DNA of 64,000 nt from Plut-88900 sp965116945 (GTDB lineage Bacteria > Chloroflexota > Dehalococcoidia > Plut-88900), in contig OZ220734.1 of assembly GCA_965116945.1 (NCBI GenBank), positions 1,178,001 to 1,242,000 on the forward strand, given 5' to 3'. Position numbers and translations under genes: made by a program. Shown one piece after another: positions 51,823 to 60,579 of this stretch. The notes under the pieces are model-generated. The model was given only the letters and a program-made list of their open reading frames with translations. It was not told where the DNA came from and searched no databases. Within the stretch, counting starts at the first letter, position 1. Every line of letters begins with the position of its first letter.

Positions 51823-53175
51823 ATGACCATGCACGTCCTGAATATCGAAAGAAAAGTCTCGACCCGAATACCGACTCCGGTTGCGGAATTTAGCCTCTAT
51901 TATTATTCCAACAACCGGGATAACAAAGAGCATGTCGCCTTTGTAACCGGGGACGTTGCCGACGCCCAAGAGGTTCTGGTACGAGTTCACTCAGAGTGTT
52001 TTACCGGCGATGTACTGGGTTCAATGCGCTGTGACTGCGGAAGCCAGCTGAACCTATCAGTGCAGCGTATAGCATCGGAGGGGAGGGGGGTGGTGCTGTA
52101 TCTGAGGCAGGAAGGTCGGGGGATAGGGCTGCTGGAGAAGCTGAAGGCATACAATCTGCAGGATGTCGGGTACGACACGGTGGATGCCAACATTGCCCTC
52201 GGGCACCAGGCGGACCAGCGTGACTACGAGGTGGCGGCGCTGATTCTCAGAGACATTGGGGTCAGGTCGGTTCGGTTGCTGACTAACAATCCCTCAAAGA
52301 TAGATGGGCTGAGGGAGTTCGGGATAGACGTGACTTCCAGGGAGCCTTTGCAGCCCCGCATCACTGTCGAAAATAAGGACTACATCGAGACCAAAGCTTC
52401 GAAACTGGGGCATCTTCTGGACCTTTCAGGGCTGCCCGGGCAGGTGGAGGCGGAAACCAATGGGGCGACACCAACGCCTCTGAAGAGCATAACGAAGAAT
52501 CGCAACTCGGGCATCCCGAGCGTGACACTATCCTATGCCCAGAGCCTGGATGGATGTATTGCCATGCGTCCCGGACGGCCGATAAGGCTGAGCGGGGCGG
52601 AGTCGGAGGCTATGACCCATAGCGTACGAGGCGTGCACGATGCCATCCTTGTTGGCATCGGAACGGTGCTCGCGGACGACCCTGGCCTGACTGTCAGGCT
52701 CGCCAAGGGGGCGCAACCGCAACCGGTCATATTGGACAGCAAGCTGCGGTTCCCATTGACTGCTCAGCTGCTGGGTGGCACAGACCTAACACCCTGGATC
52801 GCCACAACCGAGCAGGCTTCCGTCGAAAAGAAAAGAGCCCTGGAAGATGCAGGTGCGAGGGTTATCAGTCTCCCGTCTAACAGCAGGGGTTGGGTGGAAC
52901 TGCCTGCCCTGCTGGCATTGCTAGGCGAGGAGGGGATGGGTAGCGTAATGGTAGAGGGAGGGTCAAGGGTGATCACCAGTTTCCTAACGGAAAGGCTGGT
53001 CGACCACGTGGTTTTGACCGTCGCACCCATAGTGCTGGGCGGTATGCGGGCGGTGAAGTCCATGAAAGGCGCGTACGCCGAATTCCCAACCCTGGCCAAC
53101 ACGGGTTACAAGCAGGTCGGAAAAGACATGGTCATTTGGGGGGACCCTGTGTGGGACGGTCCCTCAGAGGAATGA
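51823..53175 (+). CDS. GTP cyclohydrolase II fused to RibD C-terminal reductase domain
   Basis: A 450-residue two-domain protein. Residues about 20-205 are GTP cyclohydrolase II with the zinc motif CFTGDVLGSMRCDCGSQL, the GTP segment YLRQEGRGIGLLEKLKAYNLQ and LLTNNPSKIDGL. A linker (about 206-232) leads to a RibD_C/DHFR-like reductase (about 233-445; VTLSYAQSLDGCIAM, AILVGIGTVLADDP, VMVEGGSRVITSFL). The deaminase half of RibD and the RibB domain are absent. The expected chemistry is opening of GTP to the diaminopyrimidine phosphate followed by reduction of its ribosyl chain. First of five tightly packed genes. The fusion order is unusual and may serve a pathway other than riboflavin. Confidence 0.88.
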   Translation: MTMHVLNIERKVSTRIPTPVAEFSLYYYSNNRDNKEHVAFVTGDVADAQEVLVRVHSECFTGDVLGSMRCDCGSQLNLSVQRIASEGRGVVLYLRQEGRGIGLLEKLKAYNLQDVGYDTVDANIALGHQADQRDYEVAALILRDIGVRSVRLLTNNPSKIDGLREFGIDVTSREPLQPRITVENKDYIETKASKLGHLLDLSGLPGQVEAETNGATPTPLKSITKNRNSGIPSVTLSYAQSLDGCIAMRPGRPIRLSGAESEAMTHSVRGVHDAILVGIGTVLADDPGLTVRLAKGAQPQPVILDSKLRFPLTAQLLGGTDLTPWIATTEQASVEKKRALEDAGARVISLPSNSRGWVELPALLALLGEEGMGSVMVEGGSRVITSFLTERLVDHVVLTVAPIVLGGMRAVKSMKGAYAEFPTLANTGYKQVGKDMVIWGDPVWDGPSEE

Positions 53176-53179
53176 CCGA

Positions 53180-54199
53180 GTGTCCCACTCTGCCCTAGTA
53201 TTTGCAGCGCCATACCGCGTCGAGGTTGAACGGTCGGCACTTGGGGCCCCGGGTCCCGGTGAGGCGCTGGTAAAGACCCTGGTATCGGCGATCAGTTCCG
53301 GTACGGAGATGCTTCTTTACCGCGGACAGATGCCCGGCGAACTCCAGCTTGACGAGTCCGTAAGCGCGTTGAGTGGGTCCATCCAGTACCCCGTCAAGTA
53401 CGGCTATGCAGCCGTTGGAAGGGTGGAGGTAGTTGGAAGGGACGTGGAAGATGTTGAGGTGGGAGACCTGGTGTTCTGCTTCCGCCCCCACGAGAGCGGT
53501 TTTGTCTGTCAGACATCCGACCTTATCAAGGCCCCGGAGCACATAGAGCCTGAAGACGCGGTATTCCTGCCGACCATGGAGACCGCGGTGAACCTTGTGA
53601 TGGACGGACAGCCGTCCATCGGGGAGCAGGTGGCAGTCTTCGGGCAGGGGGTGGTGGGGTTGCTGGTTACCGCTCTGCTATCGATGTTGCCGCTATCCAG
53701 GCTGGTTACCGTGGACCAGTACGAAACGCGTAGGGAGGAGTCCCTTGTCCTGGGGGCTACGGCCAGTCTCGCGCCCGATGATCCGGGTCTTATGGATGCG
53801 CTGCAAGGAAGTGGAGAGTACCGGGGCGCGGACCTTTCCTTCGAACTTTCGGGGAATCCGGCGGGGCTGGACATGGCGATTAAGACCGCGGGATACGGAG
53901 GGCGTATAGTGGTGGGGTCCTGGTATGGGACTAAGACAGCCAACCTGGGTCTCGGTGGGCGGTTTCACAGGGACCGGATCAAGCTGATCAGCAGCCAGGT
54001 CAGCACAATAGCGCCCGAGTGGTCGGGGCGGTGGTCAAAGGCACGACGCTTTGATGTTGCGTGGTCTATGATCAGGAAGCTTCGTCCTTCCCGGTTAGTG
54101 AGCCATGCATTCAGTCTGGAGGAAGCGGCAAACGCCTACGAACTTCTGGACCGGGACCCGGCGAGCGCACTGCAGATTCTATTCACTTATGAAGACTGA
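53180..54199 (+). CDS. Medium-chain dehydrogenase/reductase without zinc ligands (BchC-like)
   Basis: A 339-residue MDR-family oxidoreductase. The nucleotide-binding site is VAVFGQGVVGLLVTALL. The usual catalytic-zinc Cys and His are replaced: SAISSGTEMLLYRGQMP in place of the Cys-containing motif, and YGYAAVG in place of GHExxG. The structural four-Cys lobe is also absent. SGTExLxYRGxMP resembles the bacteriochlorophyllide dehydrogenase BchC group. GTG 53180 lies 4 bp after the preceding stop, so it is part of the pterin/pyrimidine-like cluster. Confidence 0.8.
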   Translation: MSHSALVFAAPYRVEVERSALGAPGPGEALVKTLVSAISSGTEMLLYRGQMPGELQLDESVSALSGSIQYPVKYGYAAVGRVEVVGRDVEDVEVGDLVFCFRPHESGFVCQTSDLIKAPEHIEPEDAVFLPTMETAVNLVMDGQPSIGEQVAVFGQGVVGLLVTALLSMLPLSRLVTVDQYETRREESLVLGATASLAPDDPGLMDALQGSGEYRGADLSFELSGNPAGLDMAIKTAGYGGRIVVGSWYGTKTANLGLGGRFHRDRIKLISSQVSTIAPEWSGRWSKARRFDVAWSMIRKLRPSRLVSHAFSLEEAANAYELLDRDPASALQILFTYED

Positions 54200-54219
54200 C
54201 GGTTTAATGGGAGGAAGAC

Positions 54220-54597
54220 ATGTACACCGTGTCCGTTAAGCGGGACTTCATAGCGCAACACTACCTGGTGGGAGGGGATTGGGGCCCGGAAAACGAGCTC
54301 AATTCGCACCACTTTGAGGTCGAAGTCCAGCTAGAGGGGGCGGAGCTGGATGAGCATGGCTTCCTTGTCGATATAGTTGATATCGAGTCAAACCTCGATG
54401 ACCTGGTCGAACGGTACGAGGACCACACCTTAAACGACTTCGAAGAGTTCAGTGGCCTGAACCCGAGCATTGAGCACTTTTCCCGCATTGCATGCCTTTC
54501 ATTGGCCGGGGCGATAAAGACGAAAGGGCTATCTGCGGTTACGGTACGGATGTACGAGGACGCGGACGCCTGGGCGTCCTACCGTCTTGAGCTTTGA
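54220..54597 (+). CDS. 6-pyruvoyl-tetrahydropterin synthase/QueD-like protein with altered active site
   Basis: A 125-residue T-fold protein of the PTPS/QueD family. FIAQHYLVGGDWGPENE corresponds to the first half and SHHFEVEVQLEG to the HGHxYxVxV strand. By spacing, His14 and His30 match two zinc ligands, Asn28 replaces the third and Glu24 replaces the catalytic Cys. The C-terminal MYEDADAWASYRLEL resembles the substrate-binding Glu strand. GGAGG precedes the ATG. Its stop overlaps the glycosyltransferase ATG by one base. The substrate is probably not the usual dihydroneopterin triphosphate. Confidence 0.8.
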   Translation: MYTVSVKRDFIAQHYLVGGDWGPENELNSHHFEVEVQLEGAELDEHGFLVDIVDIESNLDDLVERYEDHTLNDFEEFSGLNPSIEHFSRIACLSLAGAIKTKGLSAVTVRMYEDADAWASYRLEL

Positions 54598-55661
54598 TGC
54601 GGGTCGGGCTGGTCATATACGGCCCGCTTTCGACGATGTCGGGCGGGTTTATGTACGACCGGAAGATAGTGGAGCATTTGCGGGAGTCGGGGGACGAGGT
54701 TGAGGTGATATCTCTACCCTGGGACAGCTATCCACGCCTGCTGACGCACAACTTTTCCAAGGAACTGCCAAGAAAGATCTCGGGGTTGGGGCTGGATGTT
54801 CTGGTCCAGGATGAGTTGAACCATCCGTCACTTTTCCGGTTGAACAGGTCTCTGTGGGGCATTCCAAAGGTCTCGATAGTCCACCATCTGAGGTCCAAGG
54901 AGTCGCATCCCGGTTGGGCGATGCCATTCTACCGCTGGGTCGAGAGCCGCTACCTGGAGACTGTGAACGCCTTCATTTTCAACAGCCGAACAACCCGACG
55001 GGATGTTGCCGAGGCTTTGGGCGATATGAAAGGGCACGTGATTGCTTACCCGGGGGGAGACCGGTTAAAGCCCGATGTCACGCCACAGATGGTTATTGAG
55101 CGGGCCTCGGGGGCGGGGCCGTTGCGGTTGGTGTTCGTTGGAAACCTGATTTCTCGCAAGGGGCTTCACACGTTGGTTGATGCCCTGGCAATCTCGGGGC
55201 CCGGGTGGAGGTTGGACGTAGTAGGGCCTGATGCTGACCCGGGATATGCGGCAAAGGTGCGTGCCCAAGTATCCGAGAAAGGCCTGGCGGAGAGAGTCAC
55301 TTTTCGAGGTGCACTTGACGATAGTGCTCTGAGAGACTTGCTTATTGAGTGCCACGTTATTGCCGTACCCTCGTCTTACGAGGGTTTTGGGATTGTGTAT
55401 ATGGAGGGGATGGGGTTCGGGCTTCCGGCCCTGGCCACAACGGCCGGGGCAGCGCATGAGACTATTGAACACGGAATGAACGGGTTTCTGATCGCGCCGG
55501 ATGATGTGTCGGGGCTGGCCCAGCACCTTATACGGCTAATCCAGGACAGGGCTCTGCTTGCCGAGATGGGCCTGGCTGCCCTTGCGGTCTATGCAGACCA
55601 TCCAACCTGGCAGGAAAGTGCGGAATCCGTTCGACAATTCCTCCTGGAATTGACCGGCTGA
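54597..55661 (+). CDS. Glycosyltransferase family 4
   Basis: A 354-residue GT-B enzyme. The donor-site part has LVFVGNLISRKGLHTLVDAL, VTFRGALDDSALRDLL and the E-x7-E motif in SSYEGFGIVYMEGMGFGLPALAT. It probably transfers a sugar to a small acceptor made by the neighbouring genes. ATG 54597 overlaps the previous stop (TGATG). Confidence 0.88.
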   Translation: MRVGLVIYGPLSTMSGGFMYDRKIVEHLRESGDEVEVISLPWDSYPRLLTHNFSKELPRKISGLGLDVLVQDELNHPSLFRLNRSLWGIPKVSIVHHLRSKESHPGWAMPFYRWVESRYLETVNAFIFNSRTTRRDVAEALGDMKGHVIAYPGGDRLKPDVTPQMVIERASGAGPLRLVFVGNLISRKGLHTLVDALAISGPGWRLDVVGPDADPGYAAKVRAQVSEKGLAERVTFRGALDDSALRDLLIECHVIAVPSSYEGFGIVYMEGMGFGLPALATTAGAAHETIEHGMNGFLIAPDDVSGLAQHLIRLIQDRALLAEMGLAALAVYADHPTWQESAESVRQFLLELTG

Positions 55662-55671
55662 GGATTGACAG

Positions 55672-56592
55672 TTGCCTGAACCGGGGACCCCCGAATACCA
55701 CCGATACCTGTCAGCGAAGAAATCGATAGACGACAAGTCGTTGAACCCTCGGGTGTGGGAATCGTTGACTAATACCCTGCCTCAGGGACGCAGGCTGGAA
55801 GTACTGGAACTTGGTGCGGGCATCGGGCAGATGATGCAGAGGGTAGTTGAACGGGGCCTGCTGACGGACTGCAGATACACTGCTGTGGAACTGGAGCGTG
55901 GGAATGTGAATGAAGGGATGCGCCGATTGCCTGAATGGGCGAGGGCATCGAGTCTTGGCGTTGAGAAGGTGAATAATCTGGGGTTTCAGGTAAGGGGGAA
56001 AGACTCGTGCTTTGACCTTTCTTTCGAGTCCGAAGATGCTCTCGAATTCCTAAGAAGGCCCGAGTCTCGTTCCGCGTACGACCTTGTAATTGCGCAGGCA
56101 TTCCTGGACCTGGTGGACCTGGACACAGCTTTGCCCTTGATGGGGTCGAGCCTGAGAAGCGGTGGCCTGCTTTATCTCTGCATCAATTTTGATGGGGGAA
56201 CGATATTAGAGCCGACGATTGATAAGGACCTGGACACGCAAATCGAGGCAATCTATCACCGCACCATGGATGAGCGGATGATCGGCGGGAGGCAGTCCGG
56301 GGACAGTGTGACGGGTCGGCGGTTGTTCTCGGCTCTGAGGAAGATCGGGGCGCGGGTGCTGGATGCGGGATCGTCGGACTGGGTTGTGTACCCCAATGAT
56401 GGAGGATATAGCGGCGACGAGGAGATCTTCCTTAACTCAATAATCAACACGATAGAGGGTGCTCTCAAGGTCCGGGACGAGATCGATTCCGGTGCCCTTG
56501 ATAACTGGATAAGGAAGCGTCGAGCGCAAGTGGAGGGTCGGGAGCTGGTATACATTGCCCACCAGCTGGACCTGCTGGCCCAAGTCCCCTAA
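55672..56592 (+). CDS. Class I SAM-dependent methyltransferase
   Basis: A 306-residue methyltransferase with motif I LEVLELGAGIGQMMQR, an acidic motif II end (AVELERGN) and YDLVIAQAFLDLVDLDTALP after it. The C-terminal part (about 200-306) is larger than in simple members and may bind the acceptor. TTG 55672, 10 bp after the glycosyltransferase, completes the five-gene run. Acceptor unknown. Confidence 0.8.
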   Translation: MPEPGTPEYHRYLSAKKSIDDKSLNPRVWESLTNTLPQGRRLEVLELGAGIGQMMQRVVERGLLTDCRYTAVELERGNVNEGMRRLPEWARASSLGVEKVNNLGFQVRGKDSCFDLSFESEDALEFLRRPESRSAYDLVIAQAFLDLVDLDTALPLMGSSLRSGGLLYLCINFDGGTILEPTIDKDLDTQIEAIYHRTMDERMIGGRQSGDSVTGRRLFSALRKIGARVLDAGSSDWVVYPNDGGYSGDEEIFLNSIINTIEGALKVRDEIDSGALDNWIRKRRAQVEGRELVYIAHQLDLLAQVP

Positions 56593-56718
56593 GCCACAAC
56601 CATTCGACTCGTTCCACTCCGCCGACAGGGTAGAATGACCGCAGGACTGGCCGTTTACGCATAGAACTTCCAGTACTGAGAGGTTCTCATAGACATTACT
56701 ATCGAAATACTGCTTGGA

Positions 56719-57480
56719 GTGGCGTTGGGATTTGCCGTCGGAGTGACGGGGGTGGGTGGGGCGGCGCTGGCAGTGCCCAGCCTGGTGTACTTCCTGGGCT
56801 TTTCAACGGTGGAGGCAATTGCGACCACTTTTCCCTTCACGGCAATAGTCAAGTCGGCGGGTTTCGTACAACACAGCAGGCAAGGTACTTTCAACTACCG
56901 GGTTGGGGGGTCCCTGCTAGTGGGAGGGGTCCCCGGGGCGGTGGCGGGGGTAGCCCTGCTGTCGGGACTGTTCGCCGAGTATGGGGACTCGCTGGAGGTG
57001 TGGGTAAACCTGATCATCGGTCTCCTGGTGCTGGTAGGATCGGGACTCCTTTTCATGCAGTTGAGGCTGAAACGGAGTCGCACCGAAAACAACCCCAATA
57101 CCCTGGGGAAACGGAGGTGGGTGGCAGGTTCTGGTTTAGGGGCGGTGCTGGGCCTGATAATGGGAGCCACTTCGATCGGGGCTGGCACACTGATGACTGC
57201 ACCCGTGCTTCTTCTATACCGGATCAGTGCGGACAAGGTTGTTGGGACGACTATCGGGGTGTCGCTGGTGCTGATGATAGTCGGGACGCTGGGCTACCTG
57301 AGCCAAGACCTGGTGAAATGGAGCACGGTCCTCTTCATGAGCCTCGGGGCTGTGCCTGCGGTGATAGTCGGGAGCAGGCTGACTACCAGGGTCCCCGAGC
57401 GGGTCTTGATAGCGGCGCTTACGGCAATGATGCTGACGGCGTCAGCGAGTTTGCTCGTGAAGGCGGGGTTGGGGTCTTGA
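56719..57480 (+). CDS. TauE/SafE-family anion exporter
   Basis: A 253-residue polytopic membrane protein with seven or eight helices and the duplicated family signature: GVTGVGGAALAVPSLVYFLG near the N-terminus and MGATSIGAGTLMTAPVLL in the second half. Family members move sulfite, sulfoacetate or sulfonates. GTG 56719 is the first canonical start, but the upstream in-frame codons (ITIEILLG) look like the natural N-terminus, so a non-canonical start or an earlier one cannot be excluded. Confidence 0.82.
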   Translation: MALGFAVGVTGVGGAALAVPSLVYFLGFSTVEAIATTFPFTAIVKSAGFVQHSRQGTFNYRVGGSLLVGGVPGAVAGVALLSGLFAEYGDSLEVWVNLIIGLLVLVGSGLLFMQLRLKRSRTENNPNTLGKRRWVAGSGLGAVLGLIMGATSIGAGTLMTAPVLLLYRISADKVVGTTIGVSLVLMIVGTLGYLSQDLVKWSTVLFMSLGAVPAVIVGSRLTTRVPERVLIAALTAMMLTASASLLVKAGLGS

Positions 57481-57553
57481 GGGGCAAGCCAGTTGACACC
57501 CGACTACAAGCTCAATATGTTTTCCCAACACCCATAGTTAGCAGGAGCACGGA

Positions 57554-58753
57554 ATGAAGAAAGAACAGATAACGGCACCGGGCATTTACTCAACGGAGGC
57601 GCTGAAGTTTGCACACGGGGTCAAGGTGGGTAACGTGCTCTATACGTCGGGGATCATTGCCCGGGGGCCGGACAACGAGATAGTGGGGAAGGGAGACGTG
57701 GAGGCCCAGGCACACCAGGTGTACCAGAACATCGAGGCGATACTGGCGGCAGGCGGCGCCACTTGGAACGACGTTGTGAAATACAACTGTTACCTGGCCA
57801 ATCCCGAGGACCGGCAAAAGGCCCGACAGGTGCACTTCCAGTACCTGCCTTACTACCAGAGGGCCGGGGCCACGGTGGGAATGCCCCTGCTCGATTCCGA
57901 CCTGCTGATAGAGGTGGACGTAATCGCCTACATCGGGCAGCCGAAGCATTGCGTTAGCAACGTACCGGATACTTTTGTGCCGCTGGGGTCTCCACATTCG
58001 GTGCGGGTTGGGGACACGATTTACGTGACGGGCCAGCAGCCGATAGCGGGAAAGCAGCCCGTGCTATCAGGCGGACAGCTGGGCAACGTGGCTTCGCACG
58101 AGGCAGAGGTGATCGGGGTCGGGGACTTTAGCGCCCAGACGGAGGCGGTCTACAAGAACTTCGACAATATCCTGAAAGCGAACGGTGCGGACTGGGATAA
58201 CGTGGTCTGGAGCCATGGTTACGTGACGAGGCATGACATTATTGACGAGTACAGGGACGTGAGATATCGGTATCATCGGCCGGGGCAGGTAGCGGCGACA
58301 TCGGTGGTGTGTTCGCTGGTAGGGGAGGAGTGGCAGATAGAGGCGGAGATCATAGCGTCCATGGCACCGCGGGAGTCGTTCATGGTGCCGGGGGTGTCGG
58401 TATCTCCGGGCGTGGCCCACGCCGTCAGGGCTGGAAACACGCTTTACGTGCAGGGCCAGGTAGCCAGGAATTCAGATAATGAGCCTGTGGGCGTCGACGA
58501 CTTTGAGGTGCAGGCCGCGCAGGCTTACAAGAACATAGACGACATTCTGAGGGGCGCAGGAGCGACCTGGGATAACGTTGTACGGATCAAGACCTACCTG
58601 ATCGACCGGAAGCATGGCCCGGCGGTCAGGAGGGAGAGAGACCGGTACCTGAAGCCCGGCGCCTTCACCAGTACGACTGTGGTAGCCGGGTTCTTCAAGC
58701 CCGAGTACATGTTGGAAGTGGAGGCCGTGGCAATCCTGGACCAGTCCCCCTAG
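57554..58753 (+). CDS. Triple RidA/YjgF-domain protein
   Basis: A 399-residue chain of three consecutive Rid domains (about 1-132, 133-265, 266-399). Each has the VGNxLYxSG-type opening (VGNVLYTSGI, VGDTIYVTGQ, AGNTLYVQGQ), the YxNI/F-x-x-IL-x-x-x-GA-x-W-x-x-VV segment, and the IEVD/IEAE/LEVE end. RidA is normally a homotrimer of single domains, so this is a pseudo-trimer in one chain. The catalytic Arg of RidA (Arg105 in E. coli) is not conserved in any domain, so imine hydrolysis is doubtful. AGGAG precedes ATG 57554. The stop overlaps the convergent PPOX gene by 4 nt. Confidence 0.88.
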   Translation: MKKEQITAPGIYSTEALKFAHGVKVGNVLYTSGIIARGPDNEIVGKGDVEAQAHQVYQNIEAILAAGGATWNDVVKYNCYLANPEDRQKARQVHFQYLPYYQRAGATVGMPLLDSDLLIEVDVIAYIGQPKHCVSNVPDTFVPLGSPHSVRVGDTIYVTGQQPIAGKQPVLSGGQLGNVASHEAEVIGVGDFSAQTEAVYKNFDNILKANGADWDNVVWSHGYVTRHDIIDEYRDVRYRYHRPGQVAATSVVCSLVGEEWQIEAEIIASMAPRESFMVPGVSVSPGVAHAVRAGNTLYVQGQVARNSDNEPVGVDDFEVQAAQAYKNIDDILRGAGATWDNVVRIKTYLIDRKHGPAVRRERDRYLKPGAFTSTTVVAGFFKPEYMLEVEAVAILDQSP

Positions 58754-59166
58754 CGGTTGGTAAGGGGGCTGTGAAGAGTCCCCACGGTGTCGGGGGTGAT
58801 GACGACGGTCATGCGCTCTTCGGCGGAGTGGTGGAAGGGGTACTCATCTAGGCCGAGGTATTTCTTGGCGAGCGCGTCGATGTGCTTGCCCTGGGAGTCG
58901 GGCTTGAACTCCGTGACACGGCCGCGGATAAAGACTGCCTCGTAGGGCTTCTCCTGATCGACGATAGATACGGCAACCCTGGGGTCTCGGCGAAGGTTTT
59001 TGGCCTTGATGGTTGATGCATCTACGTTTATGACGACGTTGTCGCCGACAGCTTCGCACCAAACGGGGGATGCCTGAGGAGAGCCATCGGGCATGAGGGA
59101 TGTTATGTGAGCAAAGTTCTTGCGATTAAAGAGTTCACGGGCATCGTCGGGCAGGGATACGGTCAA
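58750..59166 (-). CDS. PPOX-class F420-dependent oxidoreductase
   Basis: A 138-residue split-barrel protein with FAHITSLMPDGSPQASPVWCE, INVDASTIKAKNLRRDPRVAVSIVD and an F420-type C-terminus. TTG 59166 is the start. It precedes a DAO-type oxidase (minus strand, 21-bp gap) and may be transcribed with it. Confidence 0.82.
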   Translation of the reverse strand: MTVSLPDDARELFNRKNFAHITSLMPDGSPQASPVWCEAVGDNVVINVDASTIKAKNLRRDPRVAVSIVDQEKPYEAVFIRGRVTEFKPDSQGKHIDALAKKYLGLDEYPFHHSAEERMTVVITPDTVGTLHSPLTNR

Positions 59167-59187
59167 TTGTGGTTCCTCCTGTTTGGC

Positions 59188-60378
59188 CTAGTGCAGGCCG
59201 ATGTCTTCAAATAGCCAGGCAGAGGCCAGAGACTTGCCTTCCTTGAAACGGCGCATGGAAAAGATGGACATGTCTACGAGGCTAGTGCTGCCCGTTGTAA
59301 TTAACTCCGCCATTAGATCTCCGGCCACGGGGGCCTGCTGCATGCCCAGTCCACTCCAGCCGCACATGTTGTAGAACCCGGCGACCTCCTCGCTCTGTTC
59401 GAAGATTGGGGAGTCGTCGGGGGTGATGTCGTAGGCGCATGAATAGCCGCCGCGGTGGGTGGCTTTTGCCAGGGCGGGCAGGGCGACGGCGCCGTCCGTG
59501 CGGTGACGGTCGACGAGTTCGGGGGCTGCGTCCTCGGGCATAGAATCGGGATCCACAACTTCGACCTCATCGCGAATCTCCAGGGTGTTGAGGACGTTGA
59601 TGAGGTTGCCGGGCTCGCAGCGGAAGATGTAGTCGGTGCGGCCGTCGTGGAAGATGGGTCGAAACTCGGGCATGGACCAGTGGCGCTGGTAGATCACGCC
59701 CTGGCCCCGTGTAGGGGTGACGGGGATGTCGATACCCACCATTTGGCCGATGGCCGGGGCCCAGATCCCGGCTGCGTTAACCACCACGGGCGTGGAGATG
59801 GTGCCATTGTCGGTCTCGACGGAGGCGATTCGCCCTGCGGACTGGGCGATGGCGATGGCCCTGGTTTCCTCGCAGATTTCCGCGCCCATTTCACGGGCCC
59901 GGGCGGCGAATGCGGCGGTGACTCCGCCGGGGTTGGAGTATCCAGCATCGGGGAAATATACGATGGCGTCGAGGTCTTCGTTGACGAGACCCGGCACCAT
60001 TTCGGATAGCTGGGCGACGTCCAGGAATTCACTCCTCATGCCGACTTTTGCCGTGATGGCGACGATGTCGCGGACCAGGGACGCCTTGGAAGCGGGCTCG
60101 GCCCAGACCCGGCCGATGTTGAGGAATTGGCCTCCAACACCTATCAATTCGTCGAAATTCAGATAGACCCTGGAGGATTCGTGGATGATCCTGACGGTCT
60201 CCTCGACGCCGTGGTATGGGCGCAGGTTGGCGAGGGAGCGGCCTGTCGGGCCCGAAGCCAGGTAGCCCTGCTCCAGGAGCACTATGTCCCGGATGCCCCG
60301 GTTTGCGAGATGGTAGGCGGTGCTGGCGCCCATTACGCCACCGCCTATGATCACTACTTCAGCCGTGCTTTTCATCAT
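59188..60378 (-). CDS. FAD-dependent oxidoreductase, DAO family (sarcosine oxidase beta-like)
   Basis: A 396-residue flavoprotein. EVVIIGGGVMGASTAYHLANRG is the FAD site, VVNAAGIWAPAIGQMVG the middle motif, and GFYNMCGWSGLGMQQAPVAGDLMAE the C-terminal pattern. Two ATGs in tandem (60378, 60375) follow an AGAGGA site. A TATAAT lies at 60424-60429. It resembles the protein at 8527-9825 at family level. Amine substrate unknown. Confidence 0.85.
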   Translation of the reverse strand: MMKSTAEVVIIGGGVMGASTAYHLANRGIRDIVLLEQGYLASGPTGRSLANLRPYHGVEETVRIIHESSRVYLNFDELIGVGGQFLNIGRVWAEPASKASLVRDIVAITAKVGMRSEFLDVAQLSEMVPGLVNEDLDAIVYFPDAGYSNPGGVTAAFAARAREMGAEICEETRAIAIAQSAGRIASVETDNGTISTPVVVNAAGIWAPAIGQMVGIDIPVTPTRGQGVIYQRHWSMPEFRPIFHDGRTDYIFRCEPGNLINVLNTLEIRDEVEVVDPDSMPEDAAPELVDRHRTDGAVALPALAKATHRGGYSCAYDITPDDSPIFEQSEEVAGFYNMCGWSGLGMQQAPVAGDLMAELITTGSTSLVDMSIFSMRRFKEGKSLASAWLFEDIGLH

Positions 60379-60423
60379 TCCTCTTCAGCGTGGACCGTAG
60401 CACCGGTCCGGACGTGCGGGTGC

Positions 60424-60429
60424 ATTATA
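60424..60429 (-). promoter_or_regulatory. -10 box of the DAO-family gene
   Basis: Minus-strand TATAAT, 46 bp before ATG 60378, leader about 38 nt. It separates this gene from the structured region further upstream. Confidence 0.5.
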
Positions 60430-60579
60430 AGCCCGATGGTGGGGATGGCTGCTACTTGTACTCGTCCGGTAGGTTGGGGGCACGTCGGGTTTTATTCAGT
60501 CCTCCTGAGGCGGATCTTCGATTGTGGGGTTTCGGGTTTTCGGTTTGTCTGTTTTGGAGGGGTCGGCGATGGAAGACGC

